Shown piece after piece: positions 9,029 through 16,591 of a stretch of DNA of 29,876 nucleotides (its first letter is position 1; the number at the start of each line of letters is the position of its first letter). The translations under genes and the position numbers were made by a program. The DNA comes from Tannerellaceae bacterium (GTDB lineage: Bacteria; Bacteroidota; Bacteroidia; Bacteroidales; Tannerellaceae), in contig JAISMW010000077.1 of assembly GCA_031276545.1 (NCBI GenBank), positions 1-29,876 on the forward strand. The letters are read 5' to 3'. The notes below the pieces were generated by a model, which made no database searches, had not been told where the DNA came from, and saw only the letters and a list, made by a program, of their open reading frames with translations.

Positions 9029-9063
9029 CCCCGTATTTCATCCGTTTTCCCCCGTATTTCATC
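9029..9063. repeat. 14-bp direct duplication
   Basis: CCCCGTATTTCATC occurs at 9029-9042 and again at 9050-9063, a 21-bp period. It follows the terminator directly and has no evident function. Confidence 0.6.
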
Positions 9064-9226
9064 TGTCAGCCGTAGCGAAGCCCATTGGCGTCGATACGGA
9101 TACCGCCTGCCTCAAGTCCATCCTTTCCGGACTTGCAAAAAGTCAGGCTGGAATCATCTTTCCTGAAATACAATAAATAGTTCTGTATCAATATAAAAAA
9201 CAAACCATTCCAGGAAGCAATTTCCA
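9064..9226. other. Non-coding spacer with one hairpin
   Basis: No convincing open frame is present. CAAGTCC at 9113-9119 pairs with GGACTTG at 9129-9135 over a 9-bp loop; no T run follows. The rest is AT-rich and I recognise nothing else in it. Confidence 0.5.
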
Positions 9227-9358
9227 TTCCACCGGGTTGAAATACCTATTTCACCCGGTTGAAATATCTATTCCACCCGGTTAAAATAGGTCTTTCACCA
9301 GGTTAAAATACCTCTTTCACCGGGTGAAAGACCTATTTTAACCCGGTGGAACAAAAAT
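9227..9358. repeat. Six tandem 22-bp palindromic repeats
   Basis: Six units of exactly 22 bp begin at 9227, 9249, 9271, 9293, 9315 and 9337. Their consensus begins TTtCACCcGGTTgAAATA, itself a near-palindrome around the central CGG. Units 3-4 and 5-6 are arranged so that 9271-9299 is the reverse complement of 9323-9351 in 28 of 29 positions, with a 23-bp loop. A long hairpin or cruciform could therefore form. The array ends 37 bp upstream of the -33 element of the HU-related gene. The regular period of two helical turns and the palindromic units suggest a set of protein-binding sites. Confidence 0.85.
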
Positions 9359-9395
9359 TTTATTCTGATTCAGATAAAAAAAAATACAGGTTTTA

Positions 9396-9426
9396 TTTGT
9401 TTATTAAAAAACCTGACGTATCTTTG
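9396..9426 (+). promoter_or_regulatory. Consensus Bacteroidota promoter for HU-related gene
   Basis: TTTG at 9396-9399 and TATCTTTG at 9419-9426 are separated by 19 bp, a perfect match to the Bacteroidota primary sigma factor consensus. Transcription should start near 9432, leaving a leader of only about 10 nt before the ATG at 9443. Confidence 0.85.
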
Positions 9427-9442
9427 CACCCAAAGAAAAGAG

Positions 9443-10054
9443 ATGAAAGCACGTTACTGTTTATTCAAAAACCCGCCCAGAGGCGGAAGCGACCCGGAGA
9501 GCAACCGGCTGCACGCCCGCCTGGTGAAGCAGCAGCCGGTGGGGATAGACCTTATCGTGAAGGAAATATCGCTCGTATCTTCCTTCTCTCCCGGAGATAT
9601 CAAAGGACTGCTGGCCAGCTTTCAGGAGCAACTGGCAATGCACCTCTCGCGCGGCGAAACGGTGGAACTCGAAGGACTGGGATACTTCAGCGTAGCGGTG
9701 AAAAACGCCCCGGCCACAGAGGCAAAAGAAGTGACGCCCTCGAGGGTGATGTTCGGCAGAGTAGCCTTCCGATGCTCCGGAGAACTGAGAAGACGGCTGC
9801 GCGGCATGAAGTTCGAACGGGCAGAACGGGAGAACGGAATGCAAAACCTGACCGACAGCGAACGAAAAGAAAACATCCTTAACTACATATATATACACCG
9901 CGCGATATCCACATCCATCTGTCGCGGCCTGAATCATTGCACAGGGTACCGGGCGCTCAAAGACCTGAAAGAATTGCAGGCCGAAGGAAAAATTGTGTCC
10001 ACAGGCCCCGCCCGAATCGCGCAATATACCCTGGCAACCAGAGAAAAAGAATGA
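9443..10054 (+). CDS. HU-related DNA-binding protein with C-terminal winged-helix-like extension
   Basis: Residues 1-125 resemble the Bacteroidota HU-related (histone-like) family. The sequence starts KARYCLFKNPP. It continues with helices ending in FSPGDIKGLLASF (about 47-60), the strand VELEGLGYFSVAV (about 73-86) and FGRVAFRCSGELRRRL (about 103-118). About 75 extra residues follow. Of these, roughly 130-200 (ERKENILNYIYIHR, then GYRALKDLKELQAEGKIV) look like a small winged helix-turn-helix. At 203 residues it is twice the length of plain HU. It probably binds or bends DNA and may act as a regulator. The gene is monocistronic, with a consensus promoter, a hairpin terminator at the stop codon and a palindromic repeat array upstream. 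Confidence 0.82.
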   Translation: MKARYCLFKNPPRGGSDPESNRLHARLVKQQPVGIDLIVKEISLVSSFSPGDIKGLLASFQEQLAMHLSRGETVELEGLGYFSVAVKNAPATEAKEVTPSRVMFGRVAFRCSGELRRRLRGMKFERAERENGMQNLTDSERKENILNYIYIHRAISTSICRGLNHCTGYRALKDLKELQAEGKIVSTGPARIAQYTLATREKE

Positions 10055-10056
10055 GA

Positions 10057-10103
10057 GGAACTTCCGGAGACCCTGTACGCAGGAGCTCCGGAAGCTCCCT
10101 TTT
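10057..10103 (+). terminator. Intrinsic terminator after HU-related gene
   Basis: CTTCCGGAG at 10061-10069 pairs perfectly with CTCCGGAAG at 10086-10094, and the stem can extend past one mismatch. CCCTTTT follows. It begins 3 bp after the stop codon. Confidence 0.75.
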
Positions 10104-10135
10104 GGGCAACCCCCCGCCGAAACAAACTCCCCGCC

Positions 10136-10166
10136 TTTGATAAGTGAATAAAAAAACCGAATTTTG
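10136..10166 (+). promoter_or_regulatory. Probable promoter for rarA
   Basis: TTTG at 10136-10139 is followed after 19 bp by GAATTTTG (10159-10166), which differs from TAnnTTTG only in its first base. Transcription would start at about 10171-10173, at or next to the ATG of rarA. This argues against the upstream GTG at 10144 and suggests a leaderless or nearly leaderless mRNA. Confidence 0.5.
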
Positions 10167-10170
10167 CCGC

Positions 10171-11448
10171 ATGGAGAATCAACCTTTAGCGGAAAGAATG
10201 CGTCCCAAATCGCTGGACGACTACATCGGACAGAAGCATCTGGTAGGCCAGGGAGCCATCCTGCGCAAAATGATCGATGCCGGAAGAGTACCGTCCTTCA
10301 TCCTATGGGGGCCGCCCGGCGTGGGGAAAACCACGCTGGCGCAAATCATTGCACACCGACTCGAAGCCCCTTTCCATACGCTGAGCGCCATCAGTTCGGG
10401 CGTCAAAGACGTCCGCGACGTGATAGAAAAAGCCCGAAACAACCGCTTCTTCAACTCCGCCTCGCCCATCCTTTTTATCGACGAAATACACCGCTTCAGC
10501 AAGTCGCAGCAAGACTCGCTGCTGGGCGCCGTGGAGACGGGAACGATTACGCTCATCGGAGCCACCACCGAGAATCCCTCCTTCGAAGTGATCCGCCCGC
10601 TGCTCTCGCGCTGCCAAGTCTATTCGCTCAAGTCGCTCGACAAAGAAGATTTGCTGGAACTGCTCCGCAAAGCAATCGCCGAAGACCGGGTACTGAAGAC
10701 CCGGAAGATTCTCCTGAAAGAAACAAACGCCGTCCTCCGCTACTCCGGAGGCGACGCCCGCAAACTGCTCAACATCCTCGACCTGATGGTCAACGCCGGA
10801 GAAGGAAACGATACCGTAGAGATAACCGACGCCGGAGTAGTGGAACGCCTCCAGGAAAACCCCGCGGCCTACGACAAAGGAGGCGAGATGCACTACGACA
10901 TCATCTCCGCCTTTATCAAGTCCGTAAGGGGAAGCGACCCCGACGCGGCAGTCTACTGGCTGGCACGGATGGTGGCAGGAGGCGAAGACCCGAAGTTCAT
11001 CGCCCGACGCCTGCTGATTCTGGCAGCCGAAGACATCGGACTGGCCAACCCCAACGCCCTGCTGCTGGCCAATGCCTGCTTCGACGCGCTGCACAAAATA
11101 GGTTGGCCGGAAGGAAGGATTGTCCTCTCCGAAACAACCATTTACCTCGCCACCAGTCCGAAAAGCAACTCGGCCTATATGGCCATCGGCGCCGCACTGG
11201 AATGTGTCGAACGGACGGGAAACCTGCCCGTTCCGCTCCATCTGAGGAATGCGCCAACCAAACTGATGAAGGAACTGGACTATGGCAAGGACTATAAATA
11301 TGCCCATGATTATGAAAACAACTTTGTCCCCCAAGACTTCCTCCCCCCCGAAATCAAAGGGGAAAGAATGTGGACAGGACAGGACAATCCCGCCGAACAG
11401 AAACTGACGGAGCGGATGAAACACCTGTGGGGCAACAGATATTCCTGA
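10171..11448 (+). CDS. rarA: Replication-associated recombination protein A (RarA/MgsA)
   Basis: This AAA+ clamp-loader-like ATPase acts at stalled replication forks. The 425-residue protein begins MENQPLAERMRPKSLDDYIGQ, the usual family start. Walker A GPPGVGKTT is at about 49-57, and the Walker B motif LFIDEIHRFSKSQQD lies near 104-118. Sensor 1 GATTENPSFEV follows, and the C-terminal MgsA tetramerisation domain contains RRLLILAAEDIGLANP and AYMAIGAAL. I chose the ATG over an in-frame GTG at 10144 because of the family alignment and the promoter position. serC follows after 33 bp and may share the transcript. Confidence 0.94.
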   Translation: MENQPLAERMRPKSLDDYIGQKHLVGQGAILRKMIDAGRVPSFILWGPPGVGKTTLAQIIAHRLEAPFHTLSAISSGVKDVRDVIEKARNNRFFNSASPILFIDEIHRFSKSQQDSLLGAVETGTITLIGATTENPSFEVIRPLLSRCQVYSLKSLDKEDLLELLRKAIAEDRVLKTRKILLKETNAVLRYSGGDARKLLNILDLMVNAGEGNDTVEITDAGVVERLQENPAAYDKGGEMHYDIISAFIKSVRGSDPDAAVYWLARMVAGGEDPKFIARRLLILAAEDIGLANPNALLLANACFDALHKIGWPEGRIVLSETTIYLATSPKSNSAYMAIGAALECVERTGNLPVPLHLRNAPTKLMKELDYGKDYKYAHDYENNFVPQDFLPPEIKGERMWTGQDNPAEQKLTERMKHLWGNRYS

Positions 11449-11481
11449 GAGAAGTATAACATTTTAAAAGCAATAAAGCGT

Positions 11482-12549
11482 ATGAAGAAGCACAATTTTT
11501 CAGCAGGGCCATCCATCCTGAGCGAGTATACAATAAAGAACTCGGCAGCAGCGGTGACCAATTTTGAAGGCACGGGACTATCCATCCTTGAAGTCTCGCA
11601 CAGAGGAAAAGAATTTGTAGCCGTATGCAGCGAAGCACGCAGCCGGGTGAAAGAACTGCTGGACGTACCGTCCGGCTACGAAGTAGTATTCCTGGGCGGA
11701 GGAGCCAGCCTGCAGTTCTGCATGGTTCCGTTCAATCTTCTGGGGCGGAAGGCCTCCTATCTGGACACCGGCACCTGGGCCTCGAATGCCATCAAAGAAG
11801 CCCGCCTGTTCGGAGACGTAGAAGTGGTAGCCTCGTCCAAAGAGGCCGGCTACACCTATATTCCCAAAGACTACCAAGTGAGCGAAGACTCGGACTACTT
11901 CCACTTTACCTCCAACAATACCATCTACGGAACCGAAATGCGCTACGACCCGTCGCTGAACGTGCGACTCGTGTGCGACATGTCGTCAGACATTTTCTCC
12001 CGTCCGGTGGATGTATCAAAGTACGACGTCATCTATGCCGGGGCACAAAAGAACCTTGCACCCGCCGGCGTGACGCTGGTCATTGTACGCGAAGAAGCGC
12101 TGGGACGCATATCCCGTCCCATCCCCACCATGCTGGACTACCGGACGCACATCAAAAAAGAATCCATGTTCAACACCCCTCCGGTATTTCCCATCTATGC
12201 CGCCCTGCAGACCCTGAAGTGGTACCAGTCGCTGGGAGGCCTTCGCACAATAGAACAGATGAACCTCGAAAAAGCCGCCATCCTGTACGACGAAATCGAC
12301 CGGAACAAACTGTTCCGGGGGACAGTCGCTCCGGAAGACCGTTCGATTATGAACGTCTGCTTCGTGATGACCGACGAATACAAAGAACTGGAAGCCGACT
12401 TCGGAGCCTATGCCGCCGCTGCCGGAATGGTAGGCATCAAGGGGCACCGCTCGGTAGGCGGATTCCGCGCATCCCTATACAACGCCATGCCGAAGAGCAG
12501 CGTGGAAGCGCTTATAGACGCCATGAAAACCTTCGAAAAACAACACTGA
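11482..12549 (+). CDS. serC: Phosphoserine aminotransferase SerC
   Basis: SerC is a pyridoxal-phosphate enzyme. It converts 3-phosphohydroxypyruvate and glutamate to phosphoserine and 2-oxoglutarate, and it also serves pyridoxine synthesis in some bacteria. The 355-residue protein starts [14 protein letters not shown], the family hallmark, followed by [12 protein letters not shown]. The Schiff-base lysine is K190 in [12 protein letters not shown]. The C-terminal [19 protein letters not shown] is typical. It opens a gene cluster with serA, DUF1015 and a HAD phosphatase; serA begins only 2 bp after its stop codon. Confidence 0.96.
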   Translation: MKKHNFSAGPSILSEYTIKNSAAAVTNFEGTGLSILEVSHRGKEFVAVCSEARSRVKELLDVPSGYEVVFLGGGASLQFCMVPFNLLGRKASYLDTGTWASNAIKEARLFGDVEVVASSKEAGYTYIPKDYQVSEDSDYFHFTSNNTIYGTEMRYDPSLNVRLVCDMSSDIFSRPVDVSKYDVIYAGAQKNLAPAGVTLVIVREEALGRISRPIPTMLDYRTHIKKESMFNTPPVFPIYAALQTLKWYQSLGGLRTIEQMNLEKAAILYDEIDRNKLFRGTVAPEDRSIMNVCFVMTDEYKELEADFGAYAAAAGMVGIKGHRSVGGFRASLYNAMPKSSVEALIDAMKTFEKQH

Positions 12550-12551
12550 CC

Positions 12552-13478
12552 ATGACCAAAGTACTCGTAGCAACCGACAAACCTTTCGCCGCGATAGCGG
12601 TGAAAGGTATCCGCGAAGTCCTGGAAGCCGCCGGAATGGAACTCCTTCTACTGGAAAAATATACCTCGAAAGCACAGCTCCTGGAAGCCGTGAAGGAGGC
12701 AGACGCCCTCATCATACGCAGCGACATCGTCGATGCCGAAGTCCTGGAAGCCGCCGGACAGCTCAAAATCGTTGTCCGCGCCGGAGCCGGCTACGACAAT
12801 GTGGATTTGCAGGCAGCCACCGCCCGCAACGTATGCGTGATGAATACGCCGGGGCAGAACTCAAATGCCGTAGCCGAACTGGTCTTCGGACTCCTGGTGT
12901 ACGGCCTTCGCGGATTCTTCCGCGGAACATCGGGCAGCGAACTGAAAGGCCGGACGCTCGGTATCCTGGCCTACGGCAACGTAGGACGCCATGTAGCGCG
13001 CATTGCCCGGGGATTCGGCATGGACGTATACGCCTACGACCCCTATACGCCGGCCGGCACGATGGAAAGCGACGGCGTGAAGCCCGTATCCTCCGCCGAA
13101 GAACTATTCGGAACCTGCCGGATCATATCCCTCCATATACCGGCAACGGCCGAAACAAAGCGCTCCATCAACTATCCGCTGCTGAGCCGGATGCCCCAAA
13201 ACGCCGTAGTGGTGAATACCGCCCGCAAGGAAGTGATCGACGAAACCGCCCTGGCACGCATCCTGGAAGAACGCCCCGACTTTGCGTACCTGAGCGACGT
13301 GAAGCCGGACGTCGACGCCGAACTTTCGGCAAAGTATCCCGACCGCTATTTCGCCACTCCCAAAAAGATGGGCGCCCAGACGGCCGAAGCCAACATCAAC
13401 GCCGGCATTGCCGCCGCCCGCCAAATCGTAGACTTCATCCAAAACGGGAATACACAGTTCAAAGTAAACCCCTCATGA
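12552..13478 (+). CDS. serA: D-3-phosphoglycerate dehydrogenase, short form with lysine in place of catalytic histidine
   Basis: The enzyme oxidises 3-phosphoglycerate with NAD+ in the first step of serine synthesis. At 308 residues it has the two-domain catalytic core and no C-terminal ACT domain, so the serine feedback site of long forms is missing. The NAD-binding segment is LGILAYGNVGRHVARIARGFG at about 137-157. The substrate arginine lies in VVNTARKEVIDE. Where most family members have PHIGA, this one has PKKMGA, with K272 in the catalytic histidine position. A His-to-Lys group of this kind is known from Entamoeba and Bacteroides enzymes. The ATG at 12552 follows the serC stop by 2 bp; the frame is open further upstream, but only inside serC. 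Confidence 0.92.
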   Translation: MTKVLVATDKPFAAIAVKGIREVLEAAGMELLLLEKYTSKAQLLEAVKEADALIIRSDIVDAEVLEAAGQLKIVVRAGAGYDNVDLQAATARNVCVMNTPGQNSNAVAELVFGLLVYGLRGFFRGTSGSELKGRTLGILAYGNVGRHVARIARGFGMDVYAYDPYTPAGTMESDGVKPVSSAEELFGTCRIISLHIPATAETKRSINYPLLSRMPQNAVVVNTARKEVIDETALARILEERPDFAYLSDVKPDVDAELSAKYPDRYFATPKKMGAQTAEANINAGIAAARQIVDFIQNGNTQFKVNPS

Positions 13479-14719
13479 AAATAAAGCCCTTCAAAGGTAT
13501 CCGTCCGCCCCGGGAACTGGTCGGACAGGTAGCCTCCAGACCCTACGACGTGCTGAACTCCGAAGAAGCCCGCGCAGAAGCCGGCGACAACGAAAAGTCG
13601 CTCTACCATATCATCAAACCGGAAATAGATTTCCCCGAAGGCGCCGACGAACACGATCCGGCCGTATACCGGAAAGCCGCCGAAAACTTCCGGAAGTTTC
13701 AGACGAACGGCTGGCTGGTACAGGATCCGAAGGAGATGTACTACCTCTATGCGCAGACCATGAACGGCAGCACCCAATACGGCCTGGTGATCTGTGCCTG
13801 CGTGGACGACTACCTGAACGGCCGCATCAAAAAACACGAACTGACCCGCCGGGACAAGGAAGAAGACCGGATGCAGCATGTCCGCGTGACCAATGCCAAC
13901 ATCGAGCCGGTGTTCTTTGCCTTTCCCGACCATCCGGAGCTGGACGCCATCATACGGAAATATGCCGGCGAAGCGCCGGAGTACCGCTTCACCGCGCAGC
14001 CGGACGGCTTCGGACACTCCTTCTGGCTGATCGACCGGGAGGCCGACATGGCCCGCATCACGGAAGTATTCGCCGAAATCCCCGCCCTGTATATAGCCGA
14101 CGGACACCACCGTTCGGCAGCCGCCGCACTGGTGGGAGCCGAGAAAGCGAGGCAAAATCCTTTGCACCGCGGGGATGAAGAATACAATTACTTTATGGCC
14201 GTATGCTTTCCCGCTTCCCAACTGACGATTATCGACTACAACCGTGTGGTAAAGGATTTGAACGGACTGTCGGAAGCCTCGTTCCTGGCCGCACTGGAAA
14301 AGAGCTTTAGGGTCGAAAACAAAGGGAGCGGGATCTACCGCCCCTCGGCGCTGCATAATTTTTCGCTCTACCTCGGAGGCGCCTGGTATTCGCTGACGGC
14401 CAAGCCGGGAACGTACAACGACAGCGATCCCCTCGGCGTGCTGGACGTAACGGTATCCTCCCGTCTTATTCTGGATGAGATACTGGGTATCAAAGACCTC
14501 CGGCAGGACCGGCGCATCGACTTTGTGGGCGGTATCCGCGGACTGGGCGAACTGAAGCGCCGCGTAGACAGCGGCGAGATGAAGGCAGCCCTGGCGCTGT
14601 ATCCCGTCTCAATGAAACAGTTGATCGATATTGCCGACAGCGGGAACATCATGCCTCCGAAGACCACCTGGTTCGAACCCAAGCTCCGTTCGGGGCTGGT
14701 GATTCATTCCCTGGAATAG
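13475..14719 (+). CDS. DUF1015 family protein in the serine operon
   Basis: The 414-residue protein belongs to DUF1015, a widespread family without an assigned function. It starts KIKPFKGIRPPRE, then SRPYDVLNSEEAR, the standard family opening. The strongly conserved YIADGHHRSAAAAL lies at about 206-219, with D209, G210, H211, H212 and R213. LDVTVSSRLILDEILGI and IDFVGGIRG are further family segments. Its ATG overlaps the serA stop in the form ATGA, so the two are translationally coupled. The same linkage to serC and serA is common in Bacteroidales and suggests a role in serine metabolism. DGHHR resembles the (D/E)GxHR signature of the ParB/SerK/SbnI fold, whose SerK and SbnI members are serine kinases; that connection is my inference. 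Confidence 0.88.
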   Translation: MKIKPFKGIRPPRELVGQVASRPYDVLNSEEARAEAGDNEKSLYHIIKPEIDFPEGADEHDPAVYRKAAENFRKFQTNGWLVQDPKEMYYLYAQTMNGSTQYGLVICACVDDYLNGRIKKHELTRRDKEEDRMQHVRVTNANIEPVFFAFPDHPELDAIIRKYAGEAPEYRFTAQPDGFGHSFWLIDREADMARITEVFAEIPALYIADGHHRSAAAALVGAEKARQNPLHRGDEEYNYFMAVCFPASQLTIIDYNRVVKDLNGLSEASFLAALEKSFRVENKGSGIYRPSALHNFSLYLGGAWYSLTAKPGTYNDSDPLGVLDVTVSSRLILDEILGIKDLRQDRRIDFVGGIRGLGELKRRVDSGEMKAALALYPVSMKQLIDIADSGNIMPPKTTWFEPKLRSGLVIHSLE

Positions 14720-14730
14720 TTGTATGAATA

Positions 14731-15375
14731 ATGAAAGAAGGTATGTCAACAGTAAAAAACATTGTATTCGATCTGGGAGGCGTGATTATCGATCTGGACA
14801 TCACGCGCTCCATCCGGAGGTTTGAGGAACTGGGTATCCCGCATATCGGCGAGATTCTCGACCAATACGAACAGCGGGGCATTTTTCTGGCGCTGGAAAG
14901 GGGTGAAATGGATTTGCCGGCCTTCTGCAGCGCCCTTAGCCGGTATGCCGGAAAGTCGCTCTCGATGGAAGAAGTGGTCTATGCCTGGAAGGGATTTATC
15001 GTTGACGTGTCTCCATACAAGCTGGATTATATTCTCGACTTGAGAAAGAAGTACAGAGTGTATCTGCTGAGCAACACCAATCCCGCCATATTCGAATGGG
15101 CGGAAACGGAGGCTTTTTCCTCTGCCGGCCTCCCCATTTCCCGTTACTTTGATGCGATGTACGTGTCCTACAAGGTGGGGCTGACCAAACCCGACCCCCG
15201 CATCTTCGAATATATGCTGAAGCACGGCGGCATGACGGCCTCCGAAACATTGTTTGTAGACGACGGTGAGCGAAACATCGCCGTAGCCCGTTCGCTGGGT
15301 CTGCACACCTATCAGCCCCGGAACGGAGAAGACTGGCGTGAAGCTATCGGCAGGCTTCTGCAATCTGTCGGGTAA
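14731..15375 (+). CDS. HAD-superfamily phosphatase (YihX-like, subfamily IA)
   Basis: This 214-residue hydrolase has the four HAD motifs: I FDLGGVIID at about 12-20 with the nucleophilic aspartate, II LLSNTN, III with the lysine in KVGLTKPDP, and IV FVDDGERN. The residue two after the nucleophile is Gly rather than Asp, as in the YihX-like HAD group. The cap is small and helical. The gene follows DUF1015 by 11 bp and so belongs to the serine cluster, where the missing step would be dephosphorylation of phosphoserine. The sequence is not a classic SerB, so its substrate is unproven. An in-frame ATG at 14743 (MSTVKN) is an alternative start. Its last 32 bp overlap the convergent cupin gene. Confidence 0.85.
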   Translation: MKEGMSTVKNIVFDLGGVIIDLDITRSIRRFEELGIPHIGEILDQYEQRGIFLALERGEMDLPAFCSALSRYAGKSLSMEEVVYAWKGFIVDVSPYKLDYILDLRKKYRVYLLSNTNPAIFEWAETEAFSSAGLPISRYFDAMYVSYKVGLTKPDPRIFEYMLKHGGMTASETLFVDDGERNIAVARSLGLHTYQPRNGEDWREAIGRLLQSVG

Positions 15376-15826
15376 GGAAGGCGAGGTATTCCTGCACAGC
15401 GCCGGTATCTTCGGGCTCCGGGCTCCAGGGAGCGAAGTTGGCAGGCGAAACGGGCACGTACGGCCCGTTTTTTATTTCATACAATACGGTTCCGGTTTCC
15501 AGTACAATCAGTCCGTGCCATACGCCGGCTTTTATTTCGGCGCCGTATACGCCGGATTGCGGGTCGAGCAGAAGCTGTTCCTCTATATTTCCCAGTTCGT
15601 TGAAGATAAAAACCGCCGTTTTGCCCCGAAGGATCAAAAAGGCTTCGTCCCTGTCGGGGTTTATATGGCGATGGGGACGCAAATAGGTGCCCGGTTCCAT
15701 GGCATTGATCAGTCGGTTCACGGGCTCGTCCAAACATTCGTGGAAGTTATGGTTCATGCGAAGGCGGGGTGAGCGTTTCGCTTTTTCCGTTGTTTCGTTT
15801 AATAAGTTTTCGTCTATGATTTTCAT
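15344..15826 (-). CDS. WbuC-type cupin metalloprotein
   Basis: The 160-residue protein is a single-domain cupin of the WbuC family. The metal-binding core reads PHRHINPDRDEAFLILRG at about 51-68, with two histidines and a glutamate. A second histidine-containing strand, GVWHGLIV, follows at about 101-108. WbuC genes are often found in O-antigen clusters, but the biochemical role is not established, and nothing nearby here is a polysaccharide gene. Its stop codon lies inside the 3' end of the HAD gene on the other strand (32-bp overlap). It is separated from the SPOR gene upstream by a terminator, so it is probably transcribed on its own. Confidence 0.85.
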   Translation of the reverse strand: MKIIDENLLNETTEKAKRSPRLRMNHNFHECLDEPVNRLINAMEPGTYLRPHRHINPDRDEAFLILRGKTAVFIFNELGNIEEQLLLDPQSGVYGAEIKAGVWHGLIVLETGTVLYEIKNGPYVPVSPANFAPWSPEPEDTGAVQEYLAFLTRQIAEACR

Positions 15827-15867
15827 GCGTTTTCCGTATGTAAGTTCTCTGTGCGGTGAGTTTGCGG

Positions 15868-15903
15868 GATAAAGAAAAGGGACTTCCCGTAAGAAATCCC
15901 TTT
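15868..15903 (-). terminator. Intrinsic terminator of the SPOR gene
   Basis: Read on the minus strand, AAAGGGA (15903-15897) pairs with TCCCTTT (15882-15876) over a 14-nt loop, followed by a T-rich TTCTTTATC. It lies about 40 bp after the SPOR stop codon. Confidence 0.7.
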
Positions 15904-15944
15904 AGATATGTGCCGACTGTGCTGTAAAACGGGTAATCCCCGAA

Positions 15945-16511
15945 TCAGCGGGAACGTTCCAGTATCCAGGCATCCTGAAAATCCGGATAGTTTTTGGACT
16001 TAAAGGAACTGCGCGTACGGATCGACTCCTGTTTGCTGTCGGAGCTGTGAATGATAACCCGTATCATGCCAAATTCGTTTTCTGCCAAAATAGCGCTGTA
16101 TCCTGCATACTGCATACGTTCTTTGAGGGCTGTGGCATTGGTGCGGTTTCTGAAACTGCCGATTACCACATTGTAACGCCTCAATGCCTGAAAGCTTTCA
16201 CCTTCGTAGGGGTTGATGCGTTCCTGACGTGTCGCAATGTTGAGACTTTCGTTTATATCGGGATAGCCGCCGATATTTCCGGAGTTTCCGAGATCTAAGG
16301 GATCCGTTTCCGTTTTCGGTTTCGAGACGGGGGTAATATCTACCTCATCGGCGAACTCGGTATTGTCATCGTATTCGTCAAATGTTTCATCCGTATCGGA
16401 TCTCTCCTGTGCCTGTTCATAAGCTGCCTTATACGTGCTCTGTTTAGGCTTGCATGAAGTAACCATGATTGCCATACATAGTGCAATTCCTAATAACCAA
16501 ATCTTATCCAT
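15945..16511 (-). CDS. SPOR-domain lipoprotein
   Basis: The protein has 188 residues. It starts with a lipoprotein signal peptide (MDKIWLLGIALCMAIMVTSC, Cys20). An acidic, low-complexity linker follows at about 35-70, and a C-terminal SPOR domain at about 108-185 (RRYNVVIGSFRNRTNATALKE, MIRVIIHS). SPOR domains bind denuded glycan strands and usually bring proteins to the division septum. The protein is probably anchored in a membrane and reaches into the periplasm. It is divergent from the peptidase gene across an 80-bp AT-rich region with a -7 box on this strand, and has its own terminator. Confidence 0.85.
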   Translation of the reverse strand: MDKIWLLGIALCMAIMVTSCKPKQSTYKAAYEQAQERSDTDETFDEYDDNTEFADEVDITPVSKPKTETDPLDLGNSGNIGGYPDINESLNIATRQERINPYEGESFQALRRYNVVIGSFRNRTNATALKERMQYAGYSAILAENEFGMIRVIIHSSDSKQESIRTRSSFKSKNYPDFQDAWILERSR

Positions 16512-16537
16512 AATTATTAAGTTCTTAAATTATAATG

Positions 16538-16545
16538 CAAAGATA
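16538..16545 (-). promoter_or_regulatory. -7 promoter box for the SPOR gene
   Basis: On the minus strand this reads TATCTTTG, an exact -7 box, 27 bp before the ATG. The -33 position is only partly matched. For the divergent peptidase gene the best candidate is TAATTTCG at 16559-16566 on the plus strand (one mismatch). Confidence 0.55.
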
Positions 16546-16591
16546 TAATTATATTTACTAATTTCGCATATATGAATTTAATTTATTTAGA

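Noticed and set aside
8988..9176. 62-codon open frame after class II aldolase
   Set aside because: It starts just before the terminator stem and runs straight through the hairpin and a direct duplication; composition is not protein-like.
9227..9358. CRISPR-like array of 22-bp repeats
   Set aside because: Units touch one another without spacers and alternate in orientation; there are no cas genes.
10303..11424. Long open frames antisense to and in other frames of rarA, and similar ones opposite the SNF2 gene (21789-23237)
   Set aside because: They mirror genes with clear motifs on the other strand and arise from GC-rich third codon positions; they lack family features.
11625..12551. Upstream extension of the serA frame inside serC
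   Set aside because: The real start is the ATG at 12552, 2 bp after serC; the extension is rich in Arg and Pro, as expected for an out-of-frame reading.
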